A stretch of 64,000 nucleotides of DNA from Bacteroidales bacterium (lineage in GTDB: Bacteria; Bacteroidota; Bacteroidia; Bacteroidales; F082). Made by a program: the position numbers and the translations under genes. The notes beneath the pieces are model-generated. The model saw only the letters and a list, made by a program, of their open reading frames with translations, had not been told where the DNA came from and did not search any database. Numbering within the stretch: position 1 is the first letter of the stretch; every line of letters starts with the position of its first letter. The stretch is from positions 1 through 64,000 of the forward strand of contig JANQGJ010000010.1 in the NCBI GenBank assembly GCA_028277395.1. The letters run 5' to 3'. Below, one piece after another: positions 9,349-19,094 of the stretch.

Positions 9349-10698
9349 ATGCAAATGACGAAAACCACATTCAGCATATTTATAAACGGATTCAAGCCGG
9401 GAAAACTGGTCATATTTATCTTTATAATAGCCATCTCATTTATTTCTTTTGATGCTGAAGCGCAACGATTTCCCAAACCGGAATTTGAATCCGGTTATGA
9501 ACAGATTGAAACTCAGATCCCTGTTCCACGTTCAAACTTCATGGAGTACTTTGATGTTTTTGTGTTATTCATCGCGCTTGGTATTATTACATGGATAGTT
9601 TTAAGAAAAAGATCCCGTACAGGTGTTTTTTGGGTTTCAGTTTTCTCTGTCCTGTATTTTGGGTTCTTTCGGGAAGGTTGTGTCTGTTCGGTAGGTTCAT
9701 TGCAAAATGTTACTTTAGCCTTGTTCAACCCTGGATACAAGATCCCGATAACGGTTTTATTATTTTTTATTCTTCCTTTATTATTCACATTATTATTTGG
9801 AAGAACATTTTGTGCCGGCGTTTGTCCCCTTGGAGCCATACAGGATTTCTTTGTTATTAAGCCACTTAAGTTAAAGAACTGGGTGCAAAAATTACTTGGG
9901 CTTATCCCCTACTTCTACTTGGGGCTTGCAGTATTATACGCAGCAACTAACACTGATTTTATCATTTGCCGTTACGATCCGTTTGTTAGTATTTTCAGAC
10001 TCAATGGAGAGTTTTCCATGTTTCTGCTGGGTGGATTATTTCTTTCGGCAAGTATCGTAATTGCCAGGCCATATTGTCGTTTCTTCTGCCCATATGGAGT
10101 TCTTCTAAACTGGATGAGCAGGATATCGCTGTTTCATATGACTATCACTCCTACTAAATGTGTACAGTGTAAACTTTGTGAAGGATCATGCCCCTTTGAT
10201 GCAATCGACATCCCTGATACAGAAAAGCCTAAAGAATCAAAACAAACCACTAAAAGAAGGTTCATTGCTTTGGTGGTACTTATTCCTTTAATAACATTAA
10301 CTGGAGCCTGGTCAGGATATTTGATCCATGAAAAACTCGCAATTGTGAATTCCAAAGTAGAATTGGCAATCGAATTAATTTATCTGGATAAACATCCTGA
10401 AATTACGGATGATCCTTCATATACTGAATCATTTGAAGTTGAAGCATTCAGAACTTCAGGGCAATCAAAAGAACAATTATTTGAAGAAGCAAAACTTGTT
10501 ATATCAAAGTTTCGGATTGGCAGCATACTATTTGGTGGATTTATCGGACTTGTTTTCGGAATAACACTTGCCGGATTATCAGTTTACAGATATAAAAATG
10601 ATTACGAACCCAATAAAGGAGAATGCTTAAGCTGTGCCCGTTGTATGGATTATTGTCCGGTTGATGATGAAAGCAAATTAATTGAAAAAGTTAAATAG
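9349..10698 (+). CDS. NosR/NapH-type membrane polyferredoxin
   Basis: A 449-residue integral membrane Fe-S protein. It has an N-terminal hydrophobic segment (about 20-34), several further membrane segments (about 68-85, 95-107, 131-150, 180-198, 220-240, 300-320 and 390-415), and the paired C-x3-C-P motifs of the NosR/NapH/CcoG group: TFCAGVCPLG near 154-162 and CRFFCPYG near 243. Two ferredoxin-type sites follow (CVQCKLCEGSCP, and CLSCARCMDYCP near the C-terminus). An extra Cys pair, GCVCSVG at ~110, is also present. The family carries electrons across the inner membrane. Its position directly after a Tat ferredoxin supports that role. The electron donor is inferred to be the flavoproteins encoded at 12673-16568. 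Confidence 0.88.
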   Translation: MQMTKTTFSIFINGFKPGKLVIFIFIIAISFISFDAEAQRFPKPEFESGYEQIETQIPVPRSNFMEYFDVFVLFIALGIITWIVLRKRSRTGVFWVSVFSVLYFGFFREGCVCSVGSLQNVTLALFNPGYKIPITVLLFFILPLLFTLLFGRTFCAGVCPLGAIQDFFVIKPLKLKNWVQKLLGLIPYFYLGLAVLYAATNTDFIICRYDPFVSIFRLNGEFSMFLLGGLFLSASIVIARPYCRFFCPYGVLLNWMSRISLFHMTITPTKCVQCKLCEGSCPFDAIDIPDTEKPKESKQTTKRRFIALVVLIPLITLTGAWSGYLIHEKLAIVNSKVELAIELIYLDKHPEITDDPSYTESFEVEAFRTSGQSKEQLFEEAKLVISKFRIGSILFGGFIGLVFGITLAGLSVYRYKNDYEPNKGECLSCARCMDYCPVDDESKLIEKVK

Positions 10699-10702
10699 TA
10701 TT

Positions 10703-12649
10703 ATGGATAAACCTAAATCAAATAATAAGATACTAATCAGGATAGCACAGGCAGCCGGGGCATTTGCTTTCATCATTTCCATGATGCTGATTGTTAATTA
10801 TATCCAATATAAAAATATTGATCCTGTAAATACTGAATTGATTAACAATCTGATAACCAGGCTTAATGAGACACCTGAAGATTCTGTCCTGAGAGATCAG
10901 ATAAGAGAACTTGATTTACTTGCCAGAAAAGCTTACTTCACAAACCAGTGGCAGGTCAGAACCGGTGGATATTTATTACTTATTTGTATTACTGTTCTTA
11001 TAATCACACTCCGGATTATCAGATCAAGAGCCAAACTTGAAATTACCTTTGATGAACATGAAAATATCATAACTAAAAAGAAAAATACAAGAACATGGCT
11101 GTCAGTTTCAGGGATCATCATTGTTGGACTGGCTTTATTATCAGCTTTATTTAGTATAAACGACCTGAACAGCATAATTGACAAACAGTTAGTTACCCTT
11201 AAGGATGAAACCATTGAGATTGCAAAATCTGAACCTATAAATGAACCGGTAAGAGTTCAGGATGAATTGGTTGAATTACCTGCATCTGAACCTGAGTCAA
11301 ATACGGAAACTGAGCTCTCGGTTAATAAGCCGGAAGTAGAAAAAAGTGCTGTGGTTACAAAAACAGAAAGCAAACCTGAAGCAGGCAATCAGGAGAGATC
11401 TAAACCAACGGAAGAAACGAAAGAACCTGTAAAAGAAGAAAAAGTACCGGTTGAAAAAAAAGAACTTCCTGTAGCTAAACCTTCCTATCCATCAGAAAAA
11501 AAAATAACAGAGAACCATCCGGCATTCAGAGGACCCGGAAGTAATGGCATTTCTTATCGTAAAAATATCCCTGTTAGCTGGGATGGTACAACGGGTGAAA
11601 ATATACTTTGGAAACTTAAAGTACCATTACACGGATATAACTCACCTGTAATTTGGGGTAATAAGGTGTTTCTGTCAGGTGCAACAGCTGAGAAAAGAGA
11701 AGTTTACTGTATTGACCGGAATACAGGTAATGTTTTATGGACATATGATGTAACCGGTATACCCGGTTCTCCTGAAAAATCACCAAAAACAACCGATGAT
11801 ACGGGACTTGCAGCACCAAGTGTAACCACTGACGGAGAAAGCGTTTACGCAATATTTGGTAATGGCGATCTGGTTGCAATTGACATGGATGGAAATGAAG
11901 TGTGGAGCAAAAACCTGGGGCCCACTGGAAACCACTATGGTCATTCATCATCACTTATATACTATCAGGATATACTTATTCTTCAATACGATACAAAATC
12001 ATCTCCAATGTTAATGGGGTTATCCGTAAAAACAGGGGAAACATTATGGACTACAAACAGGGATGTAAAAATATCATGGGCTTCTCCTATTTGTGTTAAT
12101 ACAGGCTCAGAGTATGAAGTTATAATTGCAGCAGATCCAATTGTGGCTTCATACAATCCTTTGACAGGTGAAGAAAACTGGCAAATAGATTGTATATTTG
12201 GTGAGGTTGGCCCTTCGGTTGCGTATTCCGATGGAGTAGTTTTTGCAGTTAATGAATATGCAAAGCTGGCAGCTATAAAGATTGGAGAAACTCCCGAAAT
12301 ACTATGGGAAGATGATGAATACCTTTCCGATGTCCCAAGTCCTGTTGCTACGGAAGATATATTGATAATGGCAACGAGTTACGGAGTTGTTGTTTCTTAT
12401 GATTCAAAAACCGGTGAGAAATACTGGGAACAGGAGTTCGACAACGGTTTTTATTCATCACCAATGCTTGTTGAAGACAAGATATATCTTATGGATATGG
12501 ATGGTGTTACACATATTATGAAAGCCGGTAAACAATATGAAGCCCTGGGAGAATCACCTATTGGGGAAAATGCTATGACAACACCGGCATTTTCTGATGG
12601 AAGGATATACATAAGAGGCAATGAACATCTGTTTTGTATTGGAAAATAA
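10703..12649 (+). CDS. PQQ-like beta-propeller protein with three N-terminal membrane segments
   Basis: A 648-residue protein. I chose the ATG at 10703, four nt after the upstream stop; an in-frame TTG at 10682 would add seven residues and overlap that gene. Three membrane segments (about 13-35, 89-105 and 132-153) would place the rest in the periplasm. A long Glu/Lys/Pro-rich linker (about 175-270) leads to the module HPAFRGPGSNGISY and a complete PQQ-like propeller (CIDRNTGNVLWTYD, SLVKTG-type turns). The 50-residue loop after the first segment is also polar. It is a paralogue of the locus's other propellers but the only one with a multi-span anchor, possibly docking the propeller to the polyferredoxin. 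This is inference. Confidence 0.82.
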   Translation: MDKPKSNNKILIRIAQAAGAFAFIISMMLIVNYIQYKNIDPVNTELINNLITRLNETPEDSVLRDQIRELDLLARKAYFTNQWQVRTGGYLLLICITVLIITLRIIRSRAKLEITFDEHENIITKKKNTRTWLSVSGIIIVGLALLSALFSINDLNSIIDKQLVTLKDETIEIAKSEPINEPVRVQDELVELPASEPESNTETELSVNKPEVEKSAVVTKTESKPEAGNQERSKPTEETKEPVKEEKVPVEKKELPVAKPSYPSEKKITENHPAFRGPGSNGISYRKNIPVSWDGTTGENILWKLKVPLHGYNSPVIWGNKVFLSGATAEKREVYCIDRNTGNVLWTYDVTGIPGSPEKSPKTTDDTGLAAPSVTTDGESVYAIFGNGDLVAIDMDGNEVWSKNLGPTGNHYGHSSSLIYYQDILILQYDTKSSPMLMGLSVKTGETLWTTNRDVKISWASPICVNTGSEYEVIIAADPIVASYNPLTGEENWQIDCIFGEVGPSVAYSDGVVFAVNEYAKLAAIKIGETPEILWEDDEYLSDVPSPVATEDILIMATSYGVVVSYDSKTGEKYWEQEFDNGFYSSPMLVEDKIYLMDMDGVTHIMKAGKQYEALGESPIGENAMTTPAFSDGRIYIRGNEHLFCIGK

Positions 12650-12672
12650 AAATAGTTAGTTGAAAAATAGAA

Positions 12673-15009
12673 ATGATTGAAACCATAGATAGAATAATTG
12701 CCGAAAAGGGAAAAACTGTTGATGCAGTTATTCCTATATTACAGGCAATTCAGGACGAATTCAACTATCTGCCTGAAAAGGCAATGCTGAGAGTATGCGA
12801 ACAAACGGAAATAACTCCCGATCGTATTTACGGAATATCAACATTCTACTCACAATTTCGTCATAAACCTGTTGGAAAGCATGTTATCAGAGTTTGTGTT
12901 GGAACAGCATGCCATGTGAAGGGTGCAATGAGGGTTTATGATGCATTTCGTCGTGAGCTTGGGATTGATGACAATGATGACACTGATTCGGAGGGATTAT
13001 TTACTGTTGATAAGGTTGCCTGCCTGGGATGCTGTACAATAGCCCCTGTGGTTCAAATAGATAATTCCACATTCGGGCACGTTGATCCGGCAAATGTTTC
13101 GAACATAATTGATGAGTTTTTAAACTCAGATACTCCGGTATCCGATTCAGGCAGAAACCGTCTAAAAGGCAATCAAAAAAACGGAGGTGAAATAAGAATC
13201 GGACTGGGATCATGCTGTGTTGCAAGCGGAAGTTCGGATGTAAAATCTGAATTGGAAAACTCGCTTAAGCATATTGATACAAATATTGATGTTAAACAGG
13301 TTGGTTGTGTTGGAATTTGCAACCAGGTTCCGTTGCTTGAAATACATAAACCAGGTGAAACCCCACATTATTATACAAAGATACGCTCAGAAGAGGTCGA
13401 TGATATAATAAGGAGGCACTTCAGGTCTGATAATCTTTTCAGAAGGTTAAAATCGGATATTTCCGGTTACATTGATAATTACATAATACGTGGGATCCCA
13501 AAATCTGTGCGTAGTTACTCATCTGAAAGTGTTGACACTCCGGTTGCTGAATTTCTGAACGGGCAAATAAACCTTGCTACTGAACACAGAGGATTATTAA
13601 AACCAGATGACCTTGAAGAATATATAAGTCTCGGAGGATTTAAAGGATTACGGGATTGTTTGACACATAAAGATCCTGATTCAATTATAGAAACCATAAA
13701 AAACAGCGGATTACGTGGTCGCGGTGGTGGTGGATTCAGTTCGGGTTTGAAATGGGAAATGGTAAGAAATGCATCACAACAGAAAAAATATATAATTTGT
13801 AATGGTGATGAAGGTGACCCCGGAGCATTTATGGATCGTATGTTGCTGGAATCCTATCCTTTCAGAATAATTGAAGGTATTACAATTGCTGCTTATGCAG
13901 TAGGTGCTGATTCCGGTTTATTATATATCAGGGCGGAATATCCACTGGCAGTTAAGCGGATAAATGAAGCTCTGTATTACACCAGAAAGGCCGGACTCCT
14001 AGGAGAAAACATAGCAAACTCAGAATTTTCATTCGATCTTAAAATATTTGAAGGGGCCGGTGCATTCATCTGCGGTGAAGAAACGGCATTAATAGCATCT
14101 GTAGAAGGAAACAGGGGACTTCCTAAAATGCGACCTCCCTACCCTGCTGAATCTGGATTATGGGGAAAACCAACATTGATCAACAATGCTGAAACATTTT
14201 CACTTATTCCATGGATCATCAGAAATGGATCATCTGATTTCGCAGCTATTGGTACTGAAAACAGTAAAGGTACTAAAGTATTTGCACTTGCCGGTAAAAT
14301 AAACCGTGGCGGACTGATTGAAGTTCCCCTGGGAACAACAATCACTGATATTGTAGAGAAAATAGGAGGAGGAATACCGGGAGGAAAAAAATTTAAAGCA
14401 GTTCAGATCGGAGGTCCATCAGGAGGTTGTATACCTGCCTCAATGTGTGATATTTCAATTGATTTTGAATCATTGTCAGAAGCAGGTGCGATGATGGGTT
14501 CCGGAGGACTTGTGGTACTTGACGAAGATGATTGTATGGTTGACATCGCAAGGTACTTCCTGGCATTCACACAGGATCAGTCTTGCGGAAAGTGTACCTT
14601 TTGCAGAATAGGAACCAGAAGAATGCTTGAAATTCTTGACAATATCTGTGAAGGGAAAGGAAGTATGGATGACATAACCACATTGGAACAACTGGCTGAG
14701 AGTACTAAAAAAGGAAGTCTGTGTGGTCTGGGTAGTACTGCACCCAATCCGGTGATATCAACATTAAAATATTTCAGGGAAGAATATGAAAATCACATTA
14801 ATGGCAGTTGTCCAACAGGAAAATGTAAAGACCTTATCCGTTATTTCATAAAAGATGACTGTATTGGTTGTACAAAATGCGCACAGGACTGTCCTGTTGA
14901 TGCCATAGAATTCACGCCTTACGAGATTCATATTGTTGATAATGACAAATGTATCAAATGTGATATCTGTCGGATGATATGTCCGGTTAATTCAGTAATT
15001 ATTATATGA
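12673..15009 (+). CDS. NuoE-NuoF-ferredoxin fusion, NADH-oxidising flavo-Fe-S subunit
   Basis: A 778-residue cytoplasmic fusion. Residues 1-155 are NuoE-like with the thioredoxin-fold [2Fe-2S] ligands C75, C80, C117 and C121. Residues 172-250 form a second thioredoxin-like [2Fe-2S] domain (SCC at 180-182, C212, C216), as at the N-terminus of HydB-type subunits. NuoF follows, with the FMN/NADH glycine motif RGRGGGGF (348-355), NGDEGDPGAF (377-386), ICGEETA and a [4Fe-4S] site (C638, C641, C644, C684). The C-terminus carries two ferredoxin motifs (CIGCTKCAQDCP and CIKCDICRMICP). This is the NADH-binding module of complex I, NAD-hydrogenases and bifurcating enzymes. No hydrogenase or other complex I subunit is nearby. 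It shares an ATGA overlap with the next gene. Confidence 0.9.
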   Translation: MIETIDRIIAEKGKTVDAVIPILQAIQDEFNYLPEKAMLRVCEQTEITPDRIYGISTFYSQFRHKPVGKHVIRVCVGTACHVKGAMRVYDAFRRELGIDDNDDTDSEGLFTVDKVACLGCCTIAPVVQIDNSTFGHVDPANVSNIIDEFLNSDTPVSDSGRNRLKGNQKNGGEIRIGLGSCCVASGSSDVKSELENSLKHIDTNIDVKQVGCVGICNQVPLLEIHKPGETPHYYTKIRSEEVDDIIRRHFRSDNLFRRLKSDISGYIDNYIIRGIPKSVRSYSSESVDTPVAEFLNGQINLATEHRGLLKPDDLEEYISLGGFKGLRDCLTHKDPDSIIETIKNSGLRGRGGGGFSSGLKWEMVRNASQQKKYIICNGDEGDPGAFMDRMLLESYPFRIIEGITIAAYAVGADSGLLYIRAEYPLAVKRINEALYYTRKAGLLGENIANSEFSFDLKIFEGAGAFICGEETALIASVEGNRGLPKMRPPYPAESGLWGKPTLINNAETFSLIPWIIRNGSSDFAAIGTENSKGTKVFALAGKINRGGLIEVPLGTTITDIVEKIGGGIPGGKKFKAVQIGGPSGGCIPASMCDISIDFESLSEAGAMMGSGGLVVLDEDDCMVDIARYFLAFTQDQSCGKCTFCRIGTRRMLEILDNICEGKGSMDDITTLEQLAESTKKGSLCGLGSTAPNPVISTLKYFREEYENHINGSCPTGKCKDLIRYFIKDDCIGCTKCAQDCPVDAIEFTPYEIHIVDNDKCIKCDICRMICPVNSVIII

Positions 15010-16568
15010 TAAATCTAACGATCAATAATATAGAAGTACAGGTTGACGAAGGTACTAGTGTGTTGACTGCTACAGAAAAAACAGGGGTCAAAATACCAAC
15101 CATGTGTTTTCTGAAGGGAATGTCAAACCATCCTTCATGTATGATATGCCTGGTAAAGGATGAACAAACCGGTAAACTACACCCGTCCTGTGCATTACCG
15201 GCTTCAGAGGGGATGAAGATCATTACTGATGATGATGAGATACATTCAGCAAGAAAAGAAGCACTGGAGCTTCTTTTAAGCGATCATGTTGGAGATTGCG
15301 AAGCACCCTGCAGACCCAGCTGCCCAGCAAATATGAATATCCCGCTGATGAACAGGTTAATTAGTGAGGAGCAATATCAGGAAGCACTTGATATTGTAAA
15401 ACAAGATATCGCTTTACCACTTATCCTTGGTTATATCTGTCCTGCCCCTTGCGAAAAAGCTTGTAGAAGAAAACAGGTTGATGAAGCAGTTTCCATATGT
15501 TCACTAAAAAAGAAAGTGGCTGAAACCGGATTTGAGGATGAAACCATTCTTCATCCTCAAAAACAAAGATCAACAGGGAAAAAAGTAGCAATAATAGGAT
15601 CAGGACCGGCAGGATTGTCAGCCGCTTATTACCTGTTATTGTATGGTCATAATTGTACAATATTTGACAGGAACCCGGAACCCGGAGGATCACTCAGATA
15701 TAGCATACCAGACGAACAACTACCAAAAAACGCACTGGATAAGGAAATCAGTCTGATTGAAAAACTGGGCTGTAAGTTTAATGTAGATTACAATATTACT
15801 GCAGAAGTATTTAATTCGGATATCAAAGGTCAGTTCGATGCTGTGATAATAGCAATGGGTAATTCTGATGATTCCAACATTGCTACATTTGGTTTTGAAC
15901 TTGGCAGGTATGGATTGATAACCGACAGAAAAACATACGAAGTAAACCAATCAGGAATTTTTGCATGTGGTAATATAATACGATCCAGAAAAATGGCTGT
16001 TACCTCAGTAGCTCAGGGAAAAGCTGCTGCCAGATCAGCAAATATGTATCTTTCAGGACAGGTTCCTGAAGCTGTACACCGTTTATTCAATTCTAAGTTT
16101 GGATTGTTAGTTGATGATGAGATCAATGAATACAAAAAGGAAACAATTCCTGATCTCAGAATAGAATTACCAAATGGTAAACTGGATAATTTCAGTGATG
16201 AGCAGGCCGGTATTGAAGCCAGCAGATGTATGCATTGTGATTGTAGAAAACCTTCAACATGTAAGTTGAGAATATACGCCGATGAATACGGTGCAGATCA
16301 AAAGAAATACAAATTTGGTAACAGAAAATCCATAAAGAAGTATTTCCAGAATGATACAATCGTATTTGAACCGGAAAAATGTATCAAATGTAATTTATGT
16401 GTGGAAATATGTGCCAAAAAGCAGGATGTTGTTGGTTTTACAAGCATTGGAAGAGGGTTTGATATGGAGATCAGTATGCCAATGAACTTTTCTATTGATG
16501 AAATAATTACAGATGTTGCCACTGATTGTGCCAATCATTGTCCAACCGGTGCTATTTCATTGAAGTAA
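15006..16568 (+). CDS. [2Fe-2S]/GltD-like FAD-dependent oxidoreductase with C-terminal Fe-S domain
   Basis: A 520-residue soluble flavoprotein. The N-terminal ~80 residues are a NuoG-like [2Fe-2S] domain (C34, C45, C48, C62). A GltD/NfnB-type helical Fe-S region follows (GDCEAPCRPSCPANMNIP, then CPAPCEKACRR) and then an FAD/NAD-binding Rossmann fold (IIGSGPAGLSAAYYL, ~195-210). The second NAD(P)-binding half looks short: the region between PGGSLRYSIP and IFACGN is only ~90 residues, so NAD(P) binding may be lost. The C-terminus has CIKCNLCVEIC and further Cys (CANHCPTGAI). It overlaps the NuoEF fusion by ATGA, so the two probably form one NADH:acceptor complex, perhaps a bifurcating one. A glutamate synthase role is unlikely because no large subunit is nearby. 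Confidence 0.85.
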   Translation: MINLTINNIEVQVDEGTSVLTATEKTGVKIPTMCFLKGMSNHPSCMICLVKDEQTGKLHPSCALPASEGMKIITDDDEIHSARKEALELLLSDHVGDCEAPCRPSCPANMNIPLMNRLISEEQYQEALDIVKQDIALPLILGYICPAPCEKACRRKQVDEAVSICSLKKKVAETGFEDETILHPQKQRSTGKKVAIIGSGPAGLSAAYYLLLYGHNCTIFDRNPEPGGSLRYSIPDEQLPKNALDKEISLIEKLGCKFNVDYNITAEVFNSDIKGQFDAVIIAMGNSDDSNIATFGFELGRYGLITDRKTYEVNQSGIFACGNIIRSRKMAVTSVAQGKAAARSANMYLSGQVPEAVHRLFNSKFGLLVDDEINEYKKETIPDLRIELPNGKLDNFSDEQAGIEASRCMHCDCRKPSTCKLRIYADEYGADQKKYKFGNRKSIKKYFQNDTIVFEPEKCIKCNLCVEICAKKQDVVGFTSIGRGFDMEISMPMNFSIDEIITDVATDCANHCPTGAISLK

Positions 16569-16626
16569 CCTGTTTAACCAAATAAGTAAGAATTATTATA
16601 TTTGAAAGCCTCTGATTTATAAATGA

Positions 16627-17808
16627 ATGAGAAAACAAAATAAAACCAGAAAAGGACTTAGTATACCGGAAATAAATAATTCCGGCATTTATGGTGTGAT
16701 TATTTGCATTGTACTTTTGGGGCAATATATTACAGGAACAGCTCAAACCAACTGTTGGCCGATGTACAGAGGAAATCCTGCTCTAACGGGAGTCACCGAT
16801 ACAAAAATTCATGACTCATATGACCTACTATGGAGTTTTCAGGCTGAAGATGTAATCAAATCATCACCTGTGGTGTGCAACAATACAATCTTCATAGGAT
16901 CGAACGATGGAGCTTTGTACAGCATATCCATGGACGGGAAACTAAACTGGAAATTCCGAACAGAAACTTCTTTTGAAGCCCCGCCTGTTTTCAACAATAA
17001 TACAATCTACATTGGATCACTGGAAGGAATACTGTTTGCAATAGATGCTACAACAGGAAACCAAAAGTGGAAATATGAAACTGAAGGACAGATCTCCGGG
17101 TCCGTAAACCTTATAAAATCACCTGGTACAGAATATGTACAATTGGTCTTTGGAAGTTATGACTACTATCTGCATGCCGTTGCAGCAAAGGATGGCATTC
17201 CGCTGTGGAAATATGAAACAAACAACTACATAAACGGCACTCCGGCAATATACCGTAACAAGGCGGTATTTGGAGGGTGTGATGGTTTTCTTCATTTTGT
17301 AGATACAAGGTCAGGATATTCTAATGATACTATAGATATCGGTACCTACATAGCTTCATCAGCAGCAATAATTGATAACAACGCTTATTTTGGAAACTAC
17401 GATGGAGTGTTTTTTAAGGTTAATATCCCGGAGAAGAAGATCATATGGAAAAGTGAGGGTGCAGGAGCATTTCTAGGATCTCCTGCAGTTACTACAGACA
17501 AATCCATAATCGGATCACAAAATAAAACCGTTTATTGCTATGATAATAATAATGGTAACATAATCTGGAAATTTAAAACACTACGAAAAATCGAGAGTTC
17601 ACCCGTTATTTCCGAAAATAAGGTGATAATTACATCATCTGACGGCAGGATCTATATACTTGATATTGATACAGGAGACAAAATATGGTCATACGAAATA
17701 GGAAGCCCGGTTTCCGGTACACCCGCAGTTATTAACAACATGATAATTGTTGGTGCTGAAGATGGCAGGGTTTATGCTTTTAAATCAACTGAAAAACAGA
17801 AAAAATGA
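16627..17808 (+). CDS. PQQ-like beta-propeller protein, BamB-like
   Basis: A 393-residue protein. After a basic N-terminus, a hydrophobic segment (about 23-38, GVIICIVLLGQYITGT) ends in AQTN and acts as a signal peptide or anchor. It then has the module NCWPMYRGNPALTG and a very regular propeller with blades of SSPVV...IFIGS..G.LYSI...G.LNWKF. These are closer to BamB/YncE-like repeats than those of the four paralogues. Its stop overlaps the glycosyltransferase start by ATGA, and it opens the second tightly coupled gene set (16627-23058). A scaffold or sensor role in envelope assembly is possible. Ligand and PQQ binding are unknown. Confidence 0.83.
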   Translation: MRKQNKTRKGLSIPEINNSGIYGVIICIVLLGQYITGTAQTNCWPMYRGNPALTGVTDTKIHDSYDLLWSFQAEDVIKSSPVVCNNTIFIGSNDGALYSISMDGKLNWKFRTETSFEAPPVFNNNTIYIGSLEGILFAIDATTGNQKWKYETEGQISGSVNLIKSPGTEYVQLVFGSYDYYLHAVAAKDGIPLWKYETNNYINGTPAIYRNKAVFGGCDGFLHFVDTRSGYSNDTIDIGTYIASSAAIIDNNAYFGNYDGVFFKVNIPEKKIIWKSEGAGAFLGSPAVTTDKSIIGSQNKTVYCYDNNNGNIIWKFKTLRKIESSPVISENKVIITSSDGRIYILDIDTGDKIWSYEIGSPVSGTPAVINNMIIVGAEDGRVYAFKSTEKQKK

Positions 17809-19094
17809 AGATCGTAAATATAGTTCCCGGATTTGGTGGCACATTTTATTGCGGCAACTGCCTCAGAGACAGCGGGTACACCAAATCACTTATAAAACTG
17901 GGACATGATGCAATGATGCTCCCCATTTACCTGCCTCTTACACTCGAACATGGTGTAGAAGAAAATAAAACACCTATTTTCTACGGAGCAGTTAACATTT
18001 ACCTGAAACAGAATTTCAGGTTTCTGAAAAAGATGCCCGGCTGGATGGAGAAGTTTTTTAATTCTTCAGCAATACTACAGTATGCTGCAAAAAAGGCGGG
18101 ATCAACAAGGACTGAGGGTCTTGAGGAAATGACTATTTCAATGTTAATGGGTAAAGATGGTAATCAAAACCAGGAGCTTCAGGAGTTAATTGATTTTCTG
18201 AAAACACACGAAAAACCGGATATTGTGCATCTTTCAAATGCACTGTTAATGGGGCTGGCAAAACAGATCAGGGAACAACTTAATGTACCTGTAATATGTT
18301 CACTTCAGGATGAAGATGTATGGGTTGATGCAATGAATGATTATTACCGCAAAAAGGTATGGCACCTTATGAGTGAAAAGGTTAAAAATATTGATGCATT
18401 CATTGCAGTTAGCGATTACTATGCCAATGAAATGAAAACCAAAATGAAAATACCTGATGAAAAACTTCATACAGTTCCCATTGGTGTAGATTCGTCATTA
18501 TATCATTATGCTAAACCTGTATTTGATCCTCCGGTTATTGGATATATTTCAAGAATGTATGAAGAACATGGATTTGGATTACTGATTGATGCATATATTG
18601 AACTTAAAAAAGATCCTGAGTTTAAAAATGTTCTGTTAAAACTATCAGGTGGATACACTGCCGATGATCGTAAATATGTTAAAAAACAAATTAAAAAACT
18701 GAAAGTTGCAGGTATTCTTGATGATGTGGAGTTTATTGATGAATACAAACCAGAGCAAAGGTTTAGCTTTTTTAATAAACTAACCCTGTTGTCGGTTCCA
18801 GTATTGAAAGGAGAAGCATTTGGAACATATCAGCTTGAATCACTTGCATGCGGAGTACCGCTTGTGCAACCTGAACTTGGTGCATTTCCGGAGATAATTA
18901 AGCAAACCGGTGGAGGAATTACATACACTCCTAACACACCCGAAGTTCTCAGTAATACCTGGAAAGAAATATTACGTAAACCTGAAATGATCGAAGAATT
19001 GAGCAATGAGGGTTATAATTCAGTAATCAATGATTTTGCAATTGATCCGGTGAGTGAGAAAGTCCTTGAAATATACAAACAACAAATTACATGA
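17805..19094 (+). CDS. Glycosyltransferase family 4 protein
   Basis: A 429-residue GT-B glycosyltransferase. The N-terminal domain begins KIVNIVPGFGGTFYCGNCLR. The C-terminal GT1 (Pfam) domain runs from VIGYISRMYEEHGFGLLIDA (about 246) through the donor-binding region EAFGTYQLESLACGVPLVQP, containing the E-x7-E motif of GT4 enzymes. No membrane segment or signal is present, so it acts in the cytoplasm on an activated sugar. It is coupled by ATGA overlaps to both the propeller gene upstream and the ABC ATPase downstream. This suggests that it glycosylates the substrate handled by that transporter, or a lipid-linked precursor. Donor and acceptor cannot be read from sequence. Confidence 0.87.
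   Translation: MKIVNIVPGFGGTFYCGNCLRDSGYTKSLIKLGHDAMMLPIYLPLTLEHGVEENKTPIFYGAVNIYLKQNFRFLKKMPGWMEKFFNSSAILQYAAKKAGSTRTEGLEEMTISMLMGKDGNQNQELQELIDFLKTHEKPDIVHLSNALLMGLAKQIREQLNVPVICSLQDEDVWVDAMNDYYRKKVWHLMSEKVKNIDAFIAVSDYYANEMKTKMKIPDEKLHTVPIGVDSSLYHYAKPVFDPPVIGYISRMYEEHGFGLLIDAYIELKKDPEFKNVLLKLSGGYTADDRKYVKKQIKKLKVAGILDDVEFIDEYKPEQRFSFFNKLTLLSVPVLKGEAFGTYQLESLACGVPLVQPELGAFPEIIKQTGGGITYTPNTPEVLSNTWKEILRKPEMIEELSNEGYNSVINDFAIDPVSEKVLEIYKQQIT

Noticed and set aside
9063-9476. A 137-codon minus-strand frame over the ferredoxin gene
   Set aside because: It is antisense to the Cys-rich ferredoxin; its composition mirrors that gene.
12673-16568. Part of a respiratory complex I operon
   Set aside because: No NuoA-D or NuoH-N genes are present. 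The fused NuoEF and the GltD-like partner are typical of other NADH-linked complexes.
15006-16568. Glutamate synthase small subunit
   Set aside because: No large subunit is nearby, and the added [2Fe-2S] and ferredoxin-type domains are not those of GltD.
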